Shown here one piece after another: positions 62,181 to 64,000 of a stretch of 64,000 bases of DNA (position 1 is the first letter of the stretch; the number at the start of each line of letters is the position of its first letter). A program made the translations under genes and the position numbers. The stretch lies in the NCBI GenBank assembly GCA_020692355.1, contig JAIMKP010000004.1, forward strand, positions 52,851-116,850, given 5' to 3'. The notes below the pieces were generated by a model, which did not search any database, had not been told where the DNA came from, and saw only the letters and a program-made list of their open reading frames with translations. This DNA is from Desulfosporosinus sp. Lineage in GTDB: Bacteria > Bacillota > Desulfitobacteriia > Desulfitobacteriales > Desulfitobacteriaceae.

Positions 62181-62911
62181 TGACGGTGCTGCCGGTGACG
62201 GAGATTTTTTCTTCGATTCAAGGAGAAGGGCCCTATGTTGGGGTGCGGCAGATTTTTCTCCGCCTGCCCAGGTGCAATTTGACCTGCCCTTACTGTGACA
62301 CACCGACAGAAAGCTTTCCCAGTCTACGCTTGGAGCGGATGCCCGGTTCGCAGGTATTTGACTTTGTGGACAACCCGATTTCTGTGGAAGCGCTTTTCAC
62401 CCTGTTGCAAGCCTTTGATTTAAGCGGCTATCATTCTTTAAGCGTGACCGGAGGCGAACCGCTGCTTTGGGCGGCGGAACTGGCGGATTTGTTGCCCCGG
62501 GTTAAGGGTGAGGGCTTCCCTGTTTATTTAGAAACAAACGGCACACTGCCGGAGCCATTGAGCCGAATACTGCCTTGGGTGGACTTCATCAGCATGGACA
62601 TCAAGCTGCCTTTCGGGGGGCAGACCTTTTGGGCCAAGCACGAAGAGTTTCTCCGGCGTAGCCTTGACAAGGAAGTCTTTGTTAAAATTGTAGTGCACAA
62701 AGAGAACATCCTTGAGGATCTGGAGAAGGCGCGGGACTTGATTGCCCGTGTCGATCCGACGATAACGACCGTTCTGCAGCCCTTGACGGAAAAGAACGGC
62801 CTAATAGCCCCGGAACCGAGTCAGGTGCTGATGTGGCAAGCGTATTTTCTGGATAAGCTCAAGGATGTACGGGTCATTCCGCAAACGCACGTCTTCCTGG
62901 GAGTGTGTTGA
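62180..62911 (+). CDS. queE: 7-carboxy-7-deazaguanine synthase (radical SAM)
   Basis: 243 residues. Radical SAM cluster C32-x3-C36-x2-C39 in RCNLTCPYCDTP, preceded by SIQGEGPYVGVRQIFLRL, which is the family's standard opening. GGEPLLW and ETNGTLPEPL follow. Rearranges 6-carboxy-tetrahydropterin to 7-carboxy-7-deazaguanine. Insert of about 25 residues between the cluster and GGEP is as in long-form QueE. Start overlaps the DUF366 stop. Ends the operon. Confidence 0.95.
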   Translation: MTVLPVTEIFSSIQGEGPYVGVRQIFLRLPRCNLTCPYCDTPTESFPSLRLERMPGSQVFDFVDNPISVEALFTLLQAFDLSGYHSLSVTGGEPLLWAAELADLLPRVKGEGFPVYLETNGTLPEPLSRILPWVDFISMDIKLPFGGQTFWAKHEEFLRRSLDKEVFVKIVVHKENILEDLEKARDLIARVDPTITTVLQPLTEKNGLIAPEPSQVLMWQAYFLDKLKDVRVIPQTHVFLGVC

Positions 62912-63140
62912 GTGTCGCTGGGCGGTCTTCTTCATGAAGTGAATCCTTCATTTTAGGGTTGGTTTCAAGGTTCGGGTTTTAAGGTTTCTTCAAGGTGACA
63001 TGTTATTCCTGTTTTCTTTTGCCCAGTTGTAACGATTTTTTGATCAAAATCCTGGAAATTGGCAGGAAAAATTCACAACTTCGAGAATATGATCATGAAT
63101 GGATTGGGTTGTTCTGGGTTTCAGTAAGATCAGAACTGAA

Positions 63141-63167
63141 GATGCTGAAGATGCTGAAGATGCTGAA
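63141..63167 (+). repeat. Three tandem copies of a 9-bp unit
   Basis: GATGCTGAA occurs three times (63141-63149, 63150-63158, 63159-63167) just before the ribosome site of the Cys-rich gene. Encodes Glu-Asp-Ala repeats only in a frame that lacks a start with ribosome site. The gap 62912-63179 otherwise holds no gene. Confidence 0.8.
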
Positions 63168-63179
63168 GGGGGTTCGTTC

Positions 63180-63554
63180 ATGGAAACAGATGAGAGTGTC
63201 TTGTGTGGTAGGTGTATCTATTGTGGTACAACCGAAAATGTGCATGCGTTCTGTAAGACGCAACAGAGTGAAAGCGAGGAAAAGAAAGTCTGCTATTGTG
63301 TCTGCCCTGATTGTGTTGAGCACATTGAGAAGAACCTGGAACCGAATGTCCCTTGTGAAACCTGTGAAATCTGTGGCAAGGAAACAGAAGTATTTGCGTT
63401 CTGTTCTTATGCCCCTACCGATGAGGGAACTCCGGAAAAAGTTTGCTACTGTGTCTGTCCGGACTGTGTGGAAAAGCTCCAGGACAAGGTCTTCGATTAT
63501 TATGAGGAGGTCTTAAACCAAGGGTATACCCCGGTCAAGCCCGAGAAAAAGTAA
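63180..63554 (+). CDS. Cysteine-rich protein with internal duplication
   Basis: 124 residues from ATG 63180 (GAAGGGGG upstream). Two copies of one unit, about 8-51 and 58-106: CxxCxxCG, then AFC, then VCYCVCPDCVE(H/K). Each copy has seven or eight cysteines, so two to four zinc sites or iron-sulfur centres are possible. C-terminal tail acidic then Lys-rich. Cytosolic, no signal. I do not recognise the family; likely a metal-binding or redox protein. Confidence 0.75.
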   Translation: METDESVLCGRCIYCGTTENVHAFCKTQQSESEEKKVCYCVCPDCVEHIEKNLEPNVPCETCEICGKETEVFAFCSYAPTDEGTPEKVCYCVCPDCVEKLQDKVFDYYEEVLNQGYTPVKPEKK

Positions 63555-63695
63555 GGAGCCGTTTAAGTACCCTTGGAGGGATAGCAATTCCTGGGTATTG
63601 TCGCCAAACCGATAAGCCATAATACCTATGCTTATGTGCATAATGGCCCGAAAATGATCTATAAAAGCACAGCGAACTCGTATTGCCAAATGAAG

Positions 63696-63722
63696 AGCCT
63701 CTGCGGCCTGCAGAGGCTTTTT
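63696..63722 (+). terminator. Rho-independent terminator
   Basis: 9-bp perfect stem AGCCTCTGC (63696-63704) with GCAGAGGCT (63710-63718), five-nt loop, five T (63718-63722). The gap 63555-63856 holds this and the next promoter but no gene. Confidence 0.85.
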
Positions 63723-63788
63723 ACGATCAGACCCAGAGCATCTTTCGCCAGGATTCTGCCTATAGCTATCAAATGAACATAAATAAAT

Positions 63789-63818
63789 GTTTGAAAGAAC
63801 ATGAGTATGTGTGGTATA
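63789..63818 (+). promoter_or_regulatory. Sigma-A promoter of the small acidic protein gene
   Basis: -35 TTGAAA (63789-63794), 18-nt spacer, -10 TATAAT (63813-63818); preceded by an A/T-rich segment. Confidence 0.7.
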
Positions 63819-63856
63819 ATGTTCGCAGGAACACGTCCTGGGGAGGGGGTAGCCAC

Positions 63857-63961
63857 ATGCCAGCTGAGGTTTTTGAACGAGCTGAAGCCAGTTCACCCGA
63901 TTATGTGCCCAAGCCGGAGGAGCCGGATGAAATCGAATGTGAAGATGATGAGGTGTTTTGA
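63857..63961 (+). CDS. Small acidic hypothetical protein
   Basis: 34 residues from ATG 63857 (GGGAGGGGG eight nt upstream). Very acidic and Pro-rich: KPEEPDEIECEDDEVF at the end. Well-formed promoter and ribosome site argue that it is expressed. One cysteine. Function unknown. The 39 nt after its stop to the window edge hold nothing I can name. Confidence 0.55.
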   Translation: MPAEVFERAEASSPDYVPKPEEPDEIECEDDEVF

Positions 63962-64000
63962 GGATTGAATATCTTATTGGGTTGTGCTTAAAAACCTCTG

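Noticed and set aside
63555..63700. Possible small RNA in the gap after the Cys-rich gene
   Set aside because: A terminator exists at 63696 but I see no promoter or conserved RNA structure before it; it most likely ends the upstream gene.

Overview
The window reads as chromosome of a spore-forming, anaerobic, sulfate- or metal-respiring member of the Bacillota, most like the Desulfitobacterium/Desulfosporosinus group (Peptococcaceae sensu lato). This is inferred from gene content: Spo0A, a PdaB-like deacetylase, PrkA-YhbH-SpoVR, a SpoVM-like micropeptide, futalosine-pathway menaquinone synthesis (mqnE), a lone molybdopterin oxidoreductase, a siroheme protein, a ferredoxin and frequent GTG/TTG starts behind strong Shine-Dalgarno sites. 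I see no transposase, integrase, phage gene or CRISPR array. One tRNA gene is present.

Layout. 0-6 kb: envelope genes (two polysaccharide deacetylases, an NlpC/P60 hydrolase under a c-di-AMP riboswitch, a bactofilin/M23 peptidase pair) and uvrC. 6-14 kb: small hypotheticals, a DMT exporter, mqnE, the molybdopterin enzyme, an MFS exporter and a phosphodiesterase. 14-18 kb: folate branch (pabAB, pabC) and a lipoprotein. 18-22 kb: DinG-type helicase/exonuclease, then psd-pssA phospholipid synthesis. 22-26 kb: SpoVM-like peptide, a DUF1858-siroheme reductase with a zinc-ribbon partner, ferredoxin, spo0A. 26-33 kb: a complete oligopeptide ABC transporter (oppABCDF), an atypical dTMP kinase and tRNA-Arg(CCG). 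33-39 kb: YitT protein, two TPR proteins, PdaB-like deacetylase, a winged-helix gene and cobO. 39-43 kb: two glutamine synthetases of different classes (GSI, GSIII) separated by an attenuator-like leader. 43-48 kb: prkA-yhbH-spoVR. 48-54 kb: MBL hydrolase, two DedA proteins, then a zinc/manganese ABC transporter with a Fur/Zur regulator (opposite strand). 54-64 kb: LysR regulator, a DnaA-like AAA+ paralog, a soluble PRC/MgtE_N/CBS protein, pfkA, pgi, the preQ0 operon queD-queC-DUF366-queE, and cysteine-rich small proteins.

Most notable points: (i) a 329-residue protein with DnaA domains III and IV but no domains I-II and an altered DHTT signature; (ii) a 21-residue SpoVM-like peptide; (iii) a heptanucleotide satellite that encodes a repetitive 60-residue tail on the Fur/Zur protein; (iv) a dTMP kinase whose Walker A lysine is isoleucine; (v) a hexaloop hairpin that is mutually exclusive with a terminator ahead of glnN; (vi) a 17-bp perfect inverted repeat just upstream of the M23 peptidase gene.

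All functional names come from reading motifs by eye; no database search was possible. Start sites were chosen from Shine-Dalgarno spacing, so several differ from the longest possible reading frame.
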